Position numbers and translations under genes: made by a program. Shown here piece by piece: positions 23,166-35,792 of a stretch of DNA of 64,000 bases. This DNA comes from Pseudisothecium myosuroides (lineage: Eukaryota; Streptophyta; Bryopsida; Hypnales; Lembophyllaceae), in contig OX637287.1 of NCBI GenBank assembly GCA_951799445.1, forward strand, positions 44,421,724 through 44,485,723, in the 5' to 3' direction. The notes beneath the pieces were generated by a model. The model was not told the origin of the DNA and did no database searches. It saw only the letters and a list, made by a program, of their open reading frames with translations. The first letter of the stretch is position 1, and each line of letters begins with the position of its first letter.

Positions 23166-24099
23166 CCCCTAAAGGACCGTTGTCCCTTCGGGGACAACTG
23201 CGTTTTCGGGCAGGTACCTACGGGCTGAAATTTTCTTGTGATTTTTTGAAACTTTTTTTGGAGATAGAAAAACTGATTAGCTTTGTGGGAATATAATTTT
23301 TTTCACAATCGGTGCCCAAGAAAAAAAGTTATGACCAAATAAGCTCAAAACAGGGGACGGCGGGCAGCCCGGGCAGCAAAAAAAAAATGGACAAAAATTT
23401 GAATTTTTTTTTTAATATTTTTTTTCTCATAGATTATATTTTTGTCTATCCAGAAAGCTTTGATTCATTTCATTTGGATATGTTATGAAAAAGTTATGGA
23501 CATTCTTGTTTTTCGGGCAGTTAGAGCATCTTCTTAAAAAAAATAACTTGTAGGATTCATTTCTGAATGCAATCTTCCAAGTTTTTCATTTTTTTTTTTT
23601 TTGCATGGTTTAGTTTAGTTGCTAGAACAATCTCACCATTGGGATTAGTGAATTTTAATTCCATCTAAGAGATATTAATATTTTAGATTTTCCTTCTATC
23701 TCATACCTACTTCTACTTAACAATTTTTTTAAGAATGATAATTAAGTTTTTTTGAATTTCTTTTTTTTTCCTAGACTCTCAACTCAATTCTCCACTATAA
23801 AGATTTGAAGCTCAAAACTCTGTAGTGCAAAAATTTTAAATTAAAAATGTTTAAAGTCAAAAAATCTAGTCCCGCAATGTGCTGAAAACCTTGTTTTTTT
23901 CACTTTAAACGCAGATATCTTGCAATCTGTGCGGTCAAAAATTCTGAAATTTTTTCCACACATTCTCATACTAGTTAGGTGTAAGATCCTGCGGTTAGAT
24001 TTGCAAAAAAAACATTTTTCAATTTTTTTTTACTGTTTGCTATAGAAATGGCAGTTTTGAGTGTTTTTTGGCAGAAAAAAGGCCTCGGTCCTTTAGGGG
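23166..24099 (+). mobile_element. TTAA element family B, copy B1
   Basis: Perfect 14-bp ends CCCCTAAAGGACCG on both sides, flanked by TTAA at 23162-23165 and 24100-24103, 934 bp. Internal landmarks shared with B2, C1 and D: AAGATCCTGCGGTTAG near 23983 and ATGGCAGTTTTGAGTGTTTT near the right end. Noncoding. Inserted in an R repeat; the empty R end at 19911-19927 confirms the TTAA duplication. Confidence 0.88.
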
Positions 24100-24103
24100 T
24101 TAA

Positions 24104-24720
24104 GGTATGGATATTGGCAAATCTAGTATTTTTCTGAGAAGGGTTCAGGTGAACTCTTTAATTTTTTCAAACATTTTTGTTAGTCTTATTACCGGTTTAG
24201 CCCAAATCAGGTAAAATTCCGGTTAAAATTTGCCAAAAAAAATTCGGCTGCCTCCATTGCCTTCTCCCACTTCAGAAGACAGTTCAAAAACAAAGAAGAG
24301 CGGGGGCGGGACCATTTGAATAGGAGTGGACGCATGAAGGGCGGGCAAACCTCGAGGTTTTCAAAGTTTGAAAATCAGTGTCCATAGCGCTTGCTTTGAT
24401 TGCACTTAGCTTTTGATACAGCCGGACTACCTCGTCGGCGTCCTTTCCTCAGTTGCAATTTGAAGTTTTCTTTCTAAATTCGTTATAGAATCGCTGTGAA
24501 CTGCAATTGATACGGAGACTTGGAAAATCGGGAATCGTTAGGAATTCTGGGCCATAGCCTAATTATCGTGCTTGTTGTTAGATAAGAACGCTCTGGAGGG
24601 ATGCAGATGTCGATGGAGACTTAAACCTTTTCTTTCTAAGCGGGATTGTCACAGGAAACTGACTTATAGTTGCATTTGTCTGAGCAATCGAACGGCGTTC
24701 TGTAACAACGGATCGTATAG
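24104..24720 (+). other. upstream region of the PRD1-like gene
   Basis: GC content rises from about 24240 and the PRD1-like start follows at 24721. A promoter and 5' untranslated region are expected here, but no clear TATA box or telo-box was found. Confidence 0.3.
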
Positions 24721-27700
24721 ATGATCACAATGGAGGGAGAGTTGGAGGACGATGAGCGACGGAGTGCATTTTATATGTCTTGTTCGCGGAATCACGGATC
24801 AAATATGCTGGTTCGTACGAGCCAGGGTGAAGCTTTCTGTCTTGAATGCTTCACCGATCTGATTGCGTCGCCTTCTTCGCTTGTAGTACATCGGGAAAAA
24901 GCTCTGAGTGAATTTACCGAGTCATTGACAGATTCGCAGTTTTGTAGTGATATGATACTAAAGCGTCCGGAATTTCTTGCCGCTCCTTTGGCGGAAGCAA
25001 TTTTTTTCACTGATGATGAAGGGCTTGCTAGTGTGATCATTGATGTCACAGTTGCTGTTTGCAAATTGGCTATTGGCACGTTGCTCCAGGATGCAATGCT
25101 GCACATTTGCTTGCACCTGTCGGGGTCCGAGACTACTCCTTGGAAGCATGGGCATCTCTTCAGTGTGAGTTTTTTTCTTCTTTTGTCCAGTATTGTTGTC
25201 GAATCGTAGAAGCAGAGAGGCAGTCCTGGTGTATTATTTTGGTCTTCGTAATGCTTCCATGAGATTGTTGTCCAAGTAATTGCTCGATTTTGACGGTGTG
25301 ACCAGTGGGCGCTGAGAAATGTAGAGCCCCGTAGGCTTCAATAATACCTTCGTGCATAACTAGTGGATGACTTGAAAAGCATTGGCCGAATTTGGTAACG
25401 ACAATAATGAATACATGGATTCCAAAATTTTATGGACACACACACATAGTTAGTCTCTTATGTTTTATTATTTTTTTACTCGTATTTCTAGAGCTCCAAG
25501 TACCTCACAATAGAAGCGCCCGTCCATTATTGTTCGCCATTTAGCCAAAATTATCTGACGGCAAACTATCTTTCTCTATGCAGGTACATGCTTTGGGCCT
25601 TCTCCTTGAGCTGCATTGCCACCATAACAATCACATTCCTAATGCGATTACATCCCAAGCTGGTTGCGTTCAGAATTTCGTCAAAGCTATCTCGCTTCCA
25701 ACGTGAGTATCTTCAAGCATGTGAAAGATAATGGGTTGCCTGAGCAGTCCCTCTTGGTGGTATGTTACTTTTGAAGCTAACAGAAGTGGATAATGTATAT
25801 GTATTTGAATAGAATGATATGGAACTCATATAATACGATGTAATAATATGTGCAGTGATGAGATGGGAGTGGATATTTTCTTTATTTTCGTCAAGTTAAC
25901 CTCCTTGGAAGGTGGCATTCAATTGTTAGTTGGATACTGCCCCTCACTAGTTTACCTCTCTCTACGTGCCTTGGAGAAAACACATAATGATGTCGTCAGG
26001 ACAAACAGCTTAGGTACACTCTCAAACCCTGCCGACTTATCTGTTGACTATTATGATTTTGATGTCCGTGATGTCCATCGCATGTACGCAAGTGCTTATT
26101 CATGCAATGTCGGCTCAGTGACTTCCTCATTATTATGAGCGTTGTGATGACAGACTTGTTAATTGCACTTGCCCAAGCATCTGTCTTCAACATCAGCCTA
26201 TCAACAACTGCTTTCGACGGGCAACGCGATACAGATACCCAGGATATGACTGAGCCACCAGGTCAGACAAGTGCTTCTTTCGTGGGACAATTCGCAGAGG
26301 CAATGAAGGCGTCACTTCTATCTACTGATACTCAAGTCCAGATTAGATCTTTAGTGCTGATCGACCAGGTTTGCCCTACGAGCCTGGACATCGGCGAAGA
26401 GCTTCATTCTCTTGTTGAGGAGGGATTAACTGACTACATATTCGAGGTTCTGAGGGTATCAGGTATGCAACTTGCGATGCATTTGTCTTCTATTCTTCAT
26501 CACAGACCTATGAATGAGGTTTCGTAAACCACCCGCAAACTCACCTGAAGATGGGATTAAACCTGGAAAACGGGATTTAAAGTTTTTAGCTTATGGGAAC
26601 AGGGTGTCGTTGTCTCAGTCATTCAGACCGATGTAATGCCATATCGTTCCTTCACATGCCCAGGATAAATGGCACTATGAATATTGCATCTCGGATTGCA
26701 GGCGATCTTGACGCGGTCGGCATCAGCGCCGTCCAGACGCTTATGACACTTTCGTTGGCGCTCCCTACGTTCTCTGACCACTTCAGTCTCGGACTCGAAC
26801 CGCTGTTGCGTGTACTTGAACATTCCTTTTCTTCAGCTTATGGAGATTTGCAGAAGGACACTCTGAGCATAATATCTGCTGGAATTGGTGATCGTCCTGG
26901 GGTAATAAGTTCCGCCCGCGCCGAACACCTGATGAAACTCTTAAAGAAATCTTTTCATTGTTACAGCAGCATTGTAAAAGACCACGAAATTTCAGACATT
27001 CTTGGCTTTGGTCTCTCTCCTGAGGGTCTGAATGCCACTTGCGATACTCTTATAACTTTGTTGAGAGCCCCTTCGTGCTGCAACATCCCTTCAATTTGCC
27101 AAATGGTTCTAGACTGCGTGTCCTCCATGACTGATTGCATCAGTGCAGACCCCATTTACGCATGTCAACACAATGGGATAATTTCTACCACACATCTGCT
27201 ACAAGCGGCACATTTCTTCTGTGCTCAACAGAATTTTGCCCATGAGCAATTTAGAGAATTGGCACAGTTTTTGATGACGCATTTCCACTTGCGAATGCTC
27301 CCGGTCATTACAGCTTTCTATGAAAGCATTTCAGACGAAGAAACTATCGATGCTCTCTTCAGTACTGTCAGAAAAATCGTACAAGATGGAGAGGCTATCC
27401 AGGCAGGCGAATTTGCGAGAACTCTAATCTCCAAGCACTGGGTCAGCATGGCTTTTGAGAGTATGTCGAAATTTCCCTCGGCGGATCTGAAGCAAAATAT
27501 CTACAGCGCAATCGGCACAATGTTAAATAGGATCTCTTCACATGGGGATCTCATCCAAGTTGACATTCTGCATCACTTACCAGCTGACGTGGGAGGCTTA
27601 CTAATATTACTTGAACAGAGAAGCCATGAGGACTGGCATCTTATTGCGGCTCATCGAGCAATCATCGCTCTACTTTTCACTACTATCGAACACGGTGACA

Positions 27701-30285
27701 GGTATTACTTGACACCTTTACATGTCTCAACCTTCATCGATATTGAGACTCTTGTTCATATTATAGATTTGAGAACTCCTGTGGAGCTTCTCTTCTCAGT
27801 TGCTATGCAGAATAGCTATCAATGAACCGGTTTTCCCGCTGTTCATATACAGGTTTATAAAGAGGAGGATTGCGTGTGCTATCTAAGAGAATTTGGTAAA
27901 GCTAGACTTAATGATGTGATTCTATGGTATTGCTTTAGAACGTTGCTGCATCGATAGCTAAGCGAGAATCCTGTATTGATTGCCTGCAGGCTTGTTGAAA
28001 GTAAGCAGCTACTGAGCTCCCTAGAACAGCATGTTCTTGTGAACTCCTCTTCTTCGCTTCTAGCTTCGCCATCTTCTCCAGTTCTGGAGCAATTTTTCCT
28101 CTTGTTTATTGAAGGACAAGAAAACATTATGTTGCAGGGTCGTTTCCCTAGTATGAAGGCTGAAAATATTATGATTGACACCTTAAAAGCAGCTTACAAT
28201 AGTGGCTCTTTGAATTATGAGCTGCCGTTACCTGCACTCAAGTGGATTGTGAAGAAAGAAAATCTTTCTGCAATCAGCAAAGAACTACTCCTGAAGAATC
28301 TGGATGCTGGCGCAGTGGTTCAGGTAGCACAGCTGATTGATGAGGACGACTACGCGACAGGGGTCCTGATGTCGCTTTTCCTCGACGTAGTCGAGAGGCA
28401 TCTTGTTAATGAAATTAGGATCGTTTCAACTGGGCTTTCGAGCATTATCAGGGGCAGTTGGAGCTTCGCACAGAAATTTCACAGCCATGGGGTTGTGAAA
28501 ACCCTGAGGCGGTTCATTCTTTTGCAAGGTTGTGAGGCACCTGAAGACACAGTTACGGCTTGCGTAGAGTTACTCTTTCAACTGCTTGTCGTCCTCGACG
28601 AATCCATGGCTGTGATGGATGAGGGCGCCTGGCTGGACATCGCAAGTCAGGTGCTTGTTCAAACCCATATAGCTGGAATTTTTTGTCCTAATAACCTAAT
28701 GTCTAATTGCAGGTATATACCTGGATGGTTTTGAACTCAAAATCCATAAGTGCATGTCCTGCGATTTTGAATATGTACATTGCGGTGGGCATGTGAGTGA
28801 TGCAGACGGAGAAACTCTTGCTGTTACAACTGAACGATGGGAAGGACATACATGCTTCTGGTGTCCCACTAGTTAATCTTATTACACTGATCATGCATAA
28901 ATCTATTGGGATCCCTACACTACAGGAAGCAGCAAGAAAGGTATGTATGAGTGTCGAGCTCCGAGATACTTTGGAACAGAACATCGTGAATGCTTCCCAG
29001 AAGAGTTCCGCCTTGACCGCAATGGATACCAACTCTGAAGACGGGATGAGCTTGAGAGCCTCCCTCTTGTTTCACACCCTATGGTTGAGGTGGTAAGCCA
29101 TATGAATCTCTAGCGAATTCTGGATTCCTTTCAACCTTGTTGGTTGTTGCCCATGACGAATGCAAGCAACACTACGAACAGTTGAGGTTACTGACAGCTG
29201 TCCATTGTATTGCAGTGGAATTTGCAACGTAACGCACGAAGAAACGAACAACAGGATTGAACGCAGATTTACAAATGATTACTCCGCGAAATTCACTTCC
29301 AGAATTTCGTATCAGCATCTCTGCCAGCTACTCTGTTTCAGCACACACTCCATACAGATATTGACATCCTCTTGCCTAGTTGAACATCTGTCACATACTA
29401 CGGACACCGATGGCAAGCTCCAAGGGAATCTTGCTGAAAGCTCGGTAAATGACCTGAGAAGTATGACATTAATTCTGCAAGGTGCAGCATTAGGGAGTGC
29501 TGGCTTGTTGAGGAAGAATGCTTGCATATGCATGATGAGGCTGCTTGCAACGACCGTGCTGAATCTGAAACTAAAGGAAGCCATTACAAGTAGTCCTTGG
29601 TACAAAACAGTCGCAGAAGAACTATTGCTATCTCTGGCTCAAGTGCAAGGAGGGGTCAAGGAAACCGAAGGAATCCAATATTCTGCTTCCATCCTTTCGG
29701 CCATATTATGTTTTTCTCCTCCGTACAATTGGTTGCCGTTGGTCTTCAATTCACAGGTTCTCAAAGCAGCTGTAGAGAGCTTTAAGACCACCCGACATGT
29801 CACAGTTGATACGGTTGATTTCTTTCTGGAGCTTCAGAGGCGAGGCTTCTTGGGTCGTGAGCAAGTTGAGATACTAAGTGATTTATACCAGGCAAGGACC
29901 TCCGTCTCACATCCATTGTCATGACTTTCGTAGTTTTTGCAGCTGAGTCTATACCTAACCTTTGTTTTGAAAGTGGTTCGCTATTTAAAAGAATTTTTAT
30001 TTGCGCCAGGCTGTACGAAGAAAATGCTACAGAGGAAGATCTACCATTCTAGACGTCAAGGTTGCCTTAGCTCCACGAGTAAACAGCCAATCGTTCTTGG
30101 ATACCATCTCAAATCTCGAAGGTGATATACGAAACATGGACAGTACGAATCTCATCATGCACTTGGCTCTTAACGATACTAGAGAACATTTCTTCGGGCT
30201 GTGTGATGAAGTACACGCCTCTGAACAGAACAACGAATCTCTTTTACTGGTCAAGATTGATGAGTTCCTACAGGGGAGTTTCTGA
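24721..30285 (+). CDS. PRD1: PRD1-like meiotic recombination initiation protein (MEI1 family)
   Basis: Nine exons: 24721-25164, 25584-25702, 25856-26013, 26154-26462, 26702-27701, 27990-28650, 28806-29092, 29216-29891, 30010-30285, giving 1309 residues; Arabidopsis PRD1 is of similar length. All phases are compatible. The N-terminus has CSRNHGSNMLVRT and AFCLECFTDLIASP, as I remember for PRD1. PSLVYLSLRALEKTHNDVVR, LLSTDTQVQIRSLVLID and DYIFEVLR follow conserved PRD1 segments. The body is helical and ARM/HEAT-like, with no catalytic motif. Family knowledge: PRD1 is a nuclear axis-associated factor needed with SPO11-1, MTOPVIB, PRD2, PRD3 and DFO for meiotic double-strand breaks. The intron 29892-30009 has a GC donor (CAG|GCAAGG) and an AG acceptor. 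The join 28650/28806 is the least certain; a Met at 24730 could be the true start. Confidence 0.85.
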
Positions 30286-30979
30286 AAGGCACGAAGAGAG
30301 GCAAGAATAACAGTTGACGCCATAACTCAGCGACAGTACCAAAGAGTTGGCCGAGCATCAAGAGAATAAGTTGTCGAGAAGAATCCCGAAGAGGCTCGAC
30401 AGTTAGGAGGACTCAATGAGAAATCGCAGTCCCCTGAAGGAACGAGGATTTGCTCACCAAGTTGTAATTTTGGTTAATCACCACTAAATCAATGGGAATA
30501 CCACAAAACTCTTGCTCAACCCACCTAAAATCATGGATGACCCAAAGTTGCCACCCTAAATTCTTAGACAATAATCATTTGCTAACTAGCTTCCACAAGA
30601 CAAAAAGCTATAATTCCTCGTTCAGAAACCCTAAACCGCTGGGAAGCTTCTCCTATGATCAAACGACTGTAATCGCCTCTTATAAATTTGTTATTCTGCG
30701 TAAATTCAGCTGAATAAGGAACTACGTTTGGCACTAAGCGAAGCGAGTATGGTGAGCCCATCTTAGTGACGAGTACAACTTGTTGGTGTCCTAAAAACAC
30801 CATTACGTCACTGAAAAAATTACCGACACCCTAACACTAGGAGCGCAACAGCAGCTCCAGGGGCACCTGCAACAAAAAAAAGTAGAAACTAGATATTCCG
30901 AGAGGAAATAATTTGCAACTAGGAATAAGAATTGCTCTCAAATTGGCACAAAGTCGTAGAAATTCAGAATGCATCGATA
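30286..30979. other. PRD1-like 3' flank; no recognised gene
   Basis: Untranslated 3' sequence of the PRD1-like gene is expected. A 73-codon minus-strand frame at 30582-30803 looks protein-like (TKMGSPYSLRLVPNVVPYSA), but I cannot assign it. Confidence 0.3.
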
Positions 30980-31315
30980 ATCATCATGTACAAAAGACGA
31001 GCATGACGAGTGATCTGACTTAAAGCTTCCTAGTCTGGTCTAATTTGGTGTACTTGTCACCAATACTCTTTAATGCACAGTAGCAAAGACCTGCAAGCAC
31101 CAGGAAACGATGCATATTGATCTTTCCTACAAAAATTACAAGGCCAAAGTCACCTCCACCTAAAACTATGTATGTGCCCTAATAAAAAGCTAATCTCAGA
31201 GAGGTTGAGGAAGGCGTATATCTCACTTGACCCGTGCCCTCAGCTGAGGCTTGGGCGCCGTAAAACTTCCCCACCACGTGAAGAACATCAAAACGAGGAC
31301 ATTGAATGAAGTACA
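30980..31315 (-). pseudogene. tandemly duplicated 3' end of SEC61 beta
   Basis: Matches 31316-31625 over about 300 bp in the same orientation. It includes the last coding segment ([10 protein letters not shown]), the shared 3' untranslated sequence (GCTTCCTAGTCTGGTCTAAT) and its flank. It lacks the membrane segment start and the N-terminus, so it cannot encode a working protein. The frame then runs on past the point where the true gene stops. Confidence 0.85.
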
Positions 31316-31573
31316 AAATGATGTACAACAAAACGAGCACATCAAATGGTCTGACTTCGAGCTTCCTAGTCTGGTCTAATTTGGTGTACTTGCCAACAAT
31401 ACTCCTTATGCACAGTAGCAAAGACCTGCAAGCACCAGGGCACTATGCATGTTGATCTATCCTGCAAAGTTTACAAGGCCACAGCCACCTCCATCTACAA
31501 CTATGTATGTGCCCTAATAAAAAGCTAACTTCAGAGAGGATGAGGAATATGTAAATCTCACTTGAGCCGTGCC

Positions 31574-31906
31574 CTAAGCTCTGGCTCGGACGCCGTAAAA
31601 CTTCCCCACCACGTGAAGCAAGGTCACGAATCCGATTAACATGAAGCTCATGATGAGCACGACCGTCGGGGAGATCTTCAATCCAGGCGCGTCGTCGGTG
31701 TAGAAGCGCAACATGTTGTTGTTGCCGCCCCGGGGTGCGCCGCTCCCACCAGCACTCCCAGTCGACGTGGTTCGTCTCCTCCGCAGCCCGGCACCGCCAG
31801 TGCCCTTCGGCGGAGCGCCGGCGGAAGTCGCTCTCGAAATCCCGCCACTCCCGCGAGCTGACGACGCCGCCGTCGTCGACGCTTGGCTCTGGGATCCTTT
31901 CGCCAT
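31574..31906 (-). CDS. SEC61B: protein transport protein SEC61 subunit beta
   Basis: Intronless frame of 110 residues, ATG at 31906 and stop at 31574. The N-terminal half is a low-complexity Ser/Gly/Ala/Arg cytosolic arm. The family signature follows (about residues 65-80, [20 protein letters not shown]), then one tail-anchor transmembrane helix (about 80-100, [19 protein letters not shown]) and a short lumenal end [10 protein letters not shown]. Family knowledge: beta is the small tail-anchored subunit of the ER SEC61 translocon and supports co-translational translocation. Length and signature are typical for plants. A partial tandem duplicate lies just downstream at 30980-31315. A 5' untranslated region and promoter are expected in 31907-32350, where nothing specific was found. 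Confidence 0.95.
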   Translation of the reverse strand: MAKGSQSQASTTAASSARGSGGISRATSAGAPPKGTGGAGLRRRRTTSTGSAGGSGAPRGGNNNMLRFYTDDAPGLKISPTVVLIMSFMLIGFVTLLHVVGKFYGVRARA

Positions 31907-32469
31907 GCTACTACTCGTTCAAATCCGAGCAAAAGAAACTCTCAAAACTCGAAATCCGAACAAGGGGAATCCGAGCAGGGAAACTCTCAAAACCGAAACG
32001 CAAAACGCTTCAAACCAAATCTCGAAATCTTCAGGGACACCTGTGAAACTCTCGAAGTTCTCGAATTCCAATAACAGTAATCAAACAGGTTTGAGACACC
32101 GGATTGCGCAGAAGACCCTGAAATCCCCGAAATTGCACCAAAAGCAGCGCGGCGAAGGGCGAGCGCGAATTCAATGAGGAAGATGACTGATTGCAAACAT
32201 CGGCAAATTCAATTAAGCGCGTGCAGATCGGAGGGCGACCAAATTGTCGATCGTGAGGATTTGCGAAGGTGCAGGAATTCTTCGAAGCACACCCGAATTG
32301 ACTGCTGATGAGCAGAGTCTGAAAGCTTGACGGACGGAAGTCGGTCGTAACCGTGGCTAGGCATATGAGTGCCTGTGCAATTTTAGTGGTTAAATAAATA
32401 TGAAAATAAAATAAAATATAATAAATAAGTAAAAAGTATTTTGTCAAATTTAGAAGAGACAACAATAAA

Positions 32470-32625
32470 AAGTAAACATTGCAGTGCATAATCATGTAGT
32501 TGATTACCGGTATACAAAAGTAATATTTTTTATTTACTTTTTATTCCTTGCCCTACAAATGGCAATTTTTGTGAATTTTTTTGATAATATTGGTGACAGT
32601 GATAGAACTATAGGGGTTAAAAATT
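32470..32625 (+). mobile_element. truncated right end of a B/C-type TTAA element
   Basis: Carries CAAATGGCAATTTTTGTGAA and ends CTATAGGGGTTAA, matching the right ends of B1, B2 and C1. No left end was found. From 32626 to 33100 there is no recognisable gene. Confidence 0.5.
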
Positions 32626-33129
32626 GTATTCAAAGATATATATCTCAATAAAGTCTAGAGTTTTTGTGTTTTTTTTGGAACAAATGGAAAATATCATTGC
32701 ATTAAAGGTAACCGGAGCACAAAAGCCAAGCCAAGGCTGGCGAAAGAAGAGATAAGAGCAAAAAGAAAAACAAGAACAAAAACAAAGAGAGAAACCAAAA
32801 CCAAAGGGTCTACGTGAAAGAGCAAATGCTGGGACCTTGACTACTCCAAACAATGGTGGAGCCACTCCGAAAAGCTATTGGAGCCAAATACGCGGGAGAT
32901 TGGAGCCAAATACAAATCTAGAGTTTTTTCCTGGCCAAGGAGATTATTCAATGATCATAGTTCTACGCACAAATGATAAAAGTAAGTAAAAAGAAAGAAT
33001 TTTTTTTTTAAGTTCAAATTTTTTAAGACAAATTTAAAGGATACAAAAATAAATTATTTAATAAAAATAAAAAATAAAAAATATAGGTATGAAAATGAAT
33101 TTGTATTTTGTATTTTGTATTTTTTTAAT

Positions 33130-33680
33130 ATTTTATAATAGGACGGGAACCAATTATCTTAGTTTTTGGAGTGATTTTTTCAATCTATTTTTGAAGAAAG
33201 GAAAACAAATTAGCTTTGAGCTGATATTATTTTTATTTCAATCAATGCTTGAGAAGAAAAGTTATGCCATATATATGTACTTTTCTATTCAAAACTTTTT
33301 GATTCATTCTATTTATTTTTTGCAATGTAAAAGTCATTATTCATCTTCTTATGAAATGTATGTGAAAATTATGAACCATGTTAGAGCTATTGATGATTTA
33401 GTTAATACAATTCAAAGTTGAATAATCTACTATGTCATAGTGCAAACAAAATCAATTGTTTTCAATATAAACACAATCATCTTCTAATCTATGTGATCAA
33501 TGTTTTTTAAATTATTTCTATACATTTTTGCACTATTCTAGTGCATAATCCTATAGTTAAGTATACAAAATTAGTAATTTTTATTTATTTATTTACTCTT
33601 CACACTAGAAATGGTACTATTTTCATGAACTTCGAATATTATTGAATGTATACTTCTTGAATAGCTCATGCATTGGATTA
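33130..33680 (+). mobile_element. degenerate relic of a B-type TTAA element
   Basis: Shows ACAAATTAGCTTTGAGCTGA then GAGAAGAAAAGTTATGCC, aligning by eye with ACTGATTAGCTTTGTGGGAA and AAGAAAAAAAGTTATGACC of B1, and later an AATCCTATAGTTA and AGAAATGGTACTATTTT stretch like its right part. Ends are not preserved. Confidence 0.5.
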
Positions 33681-34149
33681 GATAGTCTTTAAGCTGGCTT
33701 CAATCCAAATTAGCTTATAACTCTATCCCACCCCCCTTCTTCCAAATTTTTTATGAATCTACCTAACTCTAGGCCCTTTACAAATTTGGCCAAAGTCAAC
33801 TATAACCTATGCTACTCATGTTGCTTGAATCCTTTTGAGCAATATTACTTCATATCTTGAACACAGATTGGGATTTTTTTTTAGTTTTGAGTGGGTAGTA
33901 TAAACTTCAAAGTTGAAAAAAAAAACTCAAAAAATAATGTTCAAATATCACTTTTTGAGTTCTCACTGAAAACACTGCATGTAGTTTTTGAAAGCTTCAA
34001 CAAGAACTTATTGTCCTTTAGGGATAATTTGAAAACATTGAAAGTCTTGATAATTTATACATAGGAAATATTATACTATTGTGAATTATTATCTTAAAAA
34101 ATTAAAATATTATAATAAATATCTATAGAACATTTATATATATACATAA

Positions 34150-34440
34150 ATTCTACTATTGTATATGCACAATGTTATGCAATCACAATTTTATTTGTCA
34201 TGCGGATGATTAAGTTTTCATCCATGTTTAGGAATCCAAAGGAAGAACAAATTGCTACAACATTTGATGTTGCAAATTTTGCAACAAGGAGTACTATATA
34301 CTATTATATATGCACAATGTCACAAAAGTATGTTACAATTTCATTTATCATGCGGATGGTCACCTTTTCACCTTTATTTTGGAGCCTAAAGAAAGATTTC
34401 ATTGCTACAAAGCTTGTTGTTGCAAATTTTGCAAAGGAGA
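34150..34440 (+). repeat. tandem duplication, about 150-bp unit, two copies
   Basis: Both units run from TACTATT(G/A)TATATGCACAATG through TCATGCGGATG to GTTGCAAATTTTGCAA (34153-34289 and 34300-34437). In 33681-34149 nothing was recognised. Confidence 0.8.
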
Positions 34441-34499
34441 TGCACTAAATATAATACTCGGCCATGAGTTTGCAAGATATTTTTGAAAAATGGTATTAA

Positions 34500-35433
34500 C
34501 CCCTAAAGGACCGGCATGTGTTTTTTGGCTGTATAGAAATTTTGGGTAGGTATGTGTGACTAGAGATTTTCATACTTTAAACTGAAATTTTAATAGAAGG
34601 TGGGCACGAGGAATATCTTTCATATGCACTAAATTTCATGACATTTGGAAATAGGAGTCAAAAGTTATGGCCACATATGTTACGGAGTACTTTTTTTCAT
34701 GACTGGGCAATCCGGGTAGATAAAAAAAAAAACTTTTTTCAAAAATAAAAATTTGAAATTGATTTTCTAGAGTTATATATACGTGGAAAGATTTGAATTA
34801 TGTCATTTCGACCAATGAGTCAAAGGTTATGAGGGTTTTTAGTTTGCGGGCAATTATGGATTCTCTACTCTGAAATAAACTTTGAAGTTGTTTATTTAAC
34901 GCAATTTTTAATATTTTTTGGGAAAAAAAAATCATAGGATGAAGGTTGTTTATTACAACATTACTACCATTGGGATTGACATTTTTCAATTCCATAATTA
35001 AGTTCTTAACAATTTAGTAATTTGGATCATTCTCTACTTCTTTCTACTTACTATTTTTTTGTATATGTTGTACAATTCCAAATGATTTGAAAAATTTTAA
35101 GCATATAGCCAACTTGTTTAGAAAAAGGAATTCAAAGAAGCACCACCATTTTGGACATTTTTTCATACAAATGTGACCTTGTGAATTTCAGCTGCCCTGT
35201 TTTTCGCAGGGACAAAAAAATAAGAATTTTTGCTAATTCAAATGCTAATATCTTCCAAACCGCATGGTGGTTTTAGAAATTCTGAAAAAAATTCACATCT
35301 TCTGAAACTAGTTTACCATAAGATCCTACGGTTACATGTGTCAAAAAGTTTCTTTTCAAAAATTTGATACTTCTACTAAAAATGGCAGTTTTTGAGTGTT
35401 TTCGGTGAAAACATAGTCATGGAACTTTAGGGG
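34500..35433 (+). mobile_element. TTAA element family C, copy C1
   Basis: Left end CCCCTAAAGGACCGGCATG, right end (reverse complement) CCCCTAAAGTTCCATG, flanked by TTAA at 34496-34499 and 35434-35437, 934 bp. Contains AAGATCCTACGGTTAC at 35320 and CAGCTGCCCTGTTTTTCGC, shared with B and D. Noncoding. Confidence 0.85.
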
Positions 35434-35565
35434 TTAAAATATAATCTTAAAAGTATATTTTAAAATCTAAATTCTAAAGCAGTGTACTAAGAGCCCTTAT
35501 CTTTATAAACACTAGGGAATATTTGGCCTACAAGGTCAAAATCCACATTACCTTCAATTAGGTTG

Positions 35566-35792
35566 TTTATTTTGTTTTGTTTTGTTTGTTTGTTATGGTG
35601 AGATCTCATGGACCATGCATCCCCCAGTCACGTTCTTGGTGCTGTCAGAAAGGAGGCGTGCACAAGCTTTGTTTTGTGGCGTTTGGACCTATGGTGGAAA
35701 AGTTATTGAATTTTGAAGTGTTTATGAATTAAAAAATTAGAAAATTACTTTTACTTTTATTTTGACTGTGGCAACAACACAAGGCACACTAG
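35566..35792 (+). repeat. Dispersed repeat R, copy 4 (single unit)
   Basis: Lead TTAGGTTGTTTATTTTGTTT, one unit with TGGACCTATGGTGGAAAAGT, and end CTGTGGCAACAACACAAGGC then ACACTAGT. It is the shortest complete R copy here, so it is useful for defining the ends. Confidence 0.75.

Noticed and set aside
28713..28792. Extra PRD1-like exon (VYTWMVLNSKSISACPAIL) between exons 6 and 7
   Set aside because: It has a good acceptor, but no following intron keeps the frame: the next donor and acceptor would leave an intron of only 13-21 bp or bring in a stop. Skipping it gives phase-compatible joins and the expected protein length.
31713..32177. 154-codon plus-strand frame opposite SEC61 beta
   Set aside because: Shadow of the GC-rich, low-complexity SEC61 beta N-terminus and its 5' flank.
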